NCBI RefSeq assembly: GCF_000331775.1
Contig: NZ_CAPJ01000541.1
Coordinates: 1-14,235 of the forward strand
Origin: Xanthomonas translucens pv. translucens DSM 18974
GTDB taxonomy: Bacteria > Pseudomonadota > Gammaproteobacteria > Xanthomonadales > Xanthomonadaceae
DNA: 14,235 bases
Direction of reading: 5' to 3'
In this document: one piece after another, positions 14,037 through 14,235 of the stretch
Numbering within the stretch: position 1 is the first letter of the stretch
How the letters are laid out: every line of letters begins with the position of its first letter
Position numbers and translations under genes: made by a program
The notes under the pieces: generated by a model
What the model saw: the letters and a program-made list of their open reading frames with translations, nothing else
What the model was told of the DNA's origin: nothing
Databases searched by the model: none

Positions 14037-14235
14037 CACCAACTCCCCGAGGCGCCACCGCCTCCCGAACTGCCGCCGCCACCGCCCCACCCGCCTCCGC
14101 TTCCGCCGCCCCTCCGAAACCACCGCCACCGAAGCCGCCGAAGCCGCCGCCACCCCAACCACCGCCGCCACCGCCGCCGACCGAGCGGCCCGGCGAGATG
14201 CCCGACAGCAGGCCCAGCACCAGCCCGATGGCGCC
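14036..14235 (-). pseudogene. C-terminal end of a Gly-rich TPM/YgcG-like protein, apparent one-base frameshift
   Basis: Only the 3' end is inside the window. Read from 14235, the frame gives GAIGLVLGLLSGISPGRSVG and then a Gly-Phe-Trp-rich tail (GGWGGGGFGGFGGGGFGG) down to about 14110. In that frame translation then turns to Ala-rich sequence and runs about 170 nt into the next gene. Stepping back one base at the GGGG run (14109-14112) instead gives GGGSGGGWGG, then GGSSGGGGASGSW and a TGA at 14038-14036 that overlaps the next ATG. This is the standard ending of YgcG-type TPM proteins. So either one G is missing (mutation or assembly error) or ribosomes shift there. Typed as pseudogene only for the broken frame; the gene may be intact in life. 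Confidence 0.7.

Overview
This window comes from the chromosome of a high-GC gammaproteobacterium, most likely a member of the Xanthomonadaceae (Xanthomonas or a close relative). Three things point there. The LptD, PdxA, RsmA and ApaH proteins look xanthomonad in sequence. The core block lptD-surA-pdxA-rsmA-apaG-apaH converges on folA, as in E. coli. Two paired, inverted palindromes of the REP type built on GCGGCTTCAGCCGC lie between genes; this repeat style is common in xanthomonads and pseudomonads. Species level cannot be read from the sequence.

Layout, left to right. (1) 1-1166, minus: ubiH, a ubiquinone-ring hydroxylase, running off the left edge. (2) 1328-3428, plus: a 194-aa multi-pass membrane protein, a PduO-type cobalamin adenosyltransferase and a class II histone-deacetylase-fold enzyme, close together and probably co-transcribed. 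(3) 3538-10683, plus: lptD and surA (outer-membrane biogenesis, 4-nt overlap), pdxA (vitamin B6), rsmA/ksgA (16S rRNA dimethylation), apaG and apaH. A REP doublet supplies the pdxA stop codon and separates pdxA from rsmA. A 215-bp gap with a perfect inverted repeat separates rsmA from apaG. (4) 10802-13318, minus: lgt, thyA, a small 116-aa two-helix membrane protein of unknown function, and folA, all overlapping and probably one operon. A second REP doublet lies between the convergent ends of apaH and folA. (5) 13355-13511: an intergenic 80-bp unit present twice in tandem. (6) 13545-14235, minus: a small TPM-domain protein preceded by the C-terminal end of a second, Gly-rich TPM (YgcG-like) protein whose reading frame appears broken by one base.

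How the genes work together. LptD and SurA are assembly partners: SurA chaperones outer-membrane proteins, and LptD inserts LPS. Lgt attaches the lipid to prolipoproteins, a class that in other bacteria includes the LptD partner LptE. ThyA makes dihydrofolate and FolA recycles it to tetrahydrofolate. The 194-aa membrane protein beside the cobalamin adenosyltransferase may be a corrinoid or cobalt uptake component; that is inference only.

Most of the window is well-known housekeeping sequence. The parts least explained are the low-GC 116-aa gene inside the thyA-folA operon, the frameshifted Gly-rich tail near 14110, the 80-bp tandem unit, the REP doublet that provides a stop codon, and a recurring -10-like box placed 6-7 nt before three start codons. 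I saw no tRNA, rRNA, CRISPR array, insertion sequence or riboswitch. No stretch of 300 bases lacks a gene.
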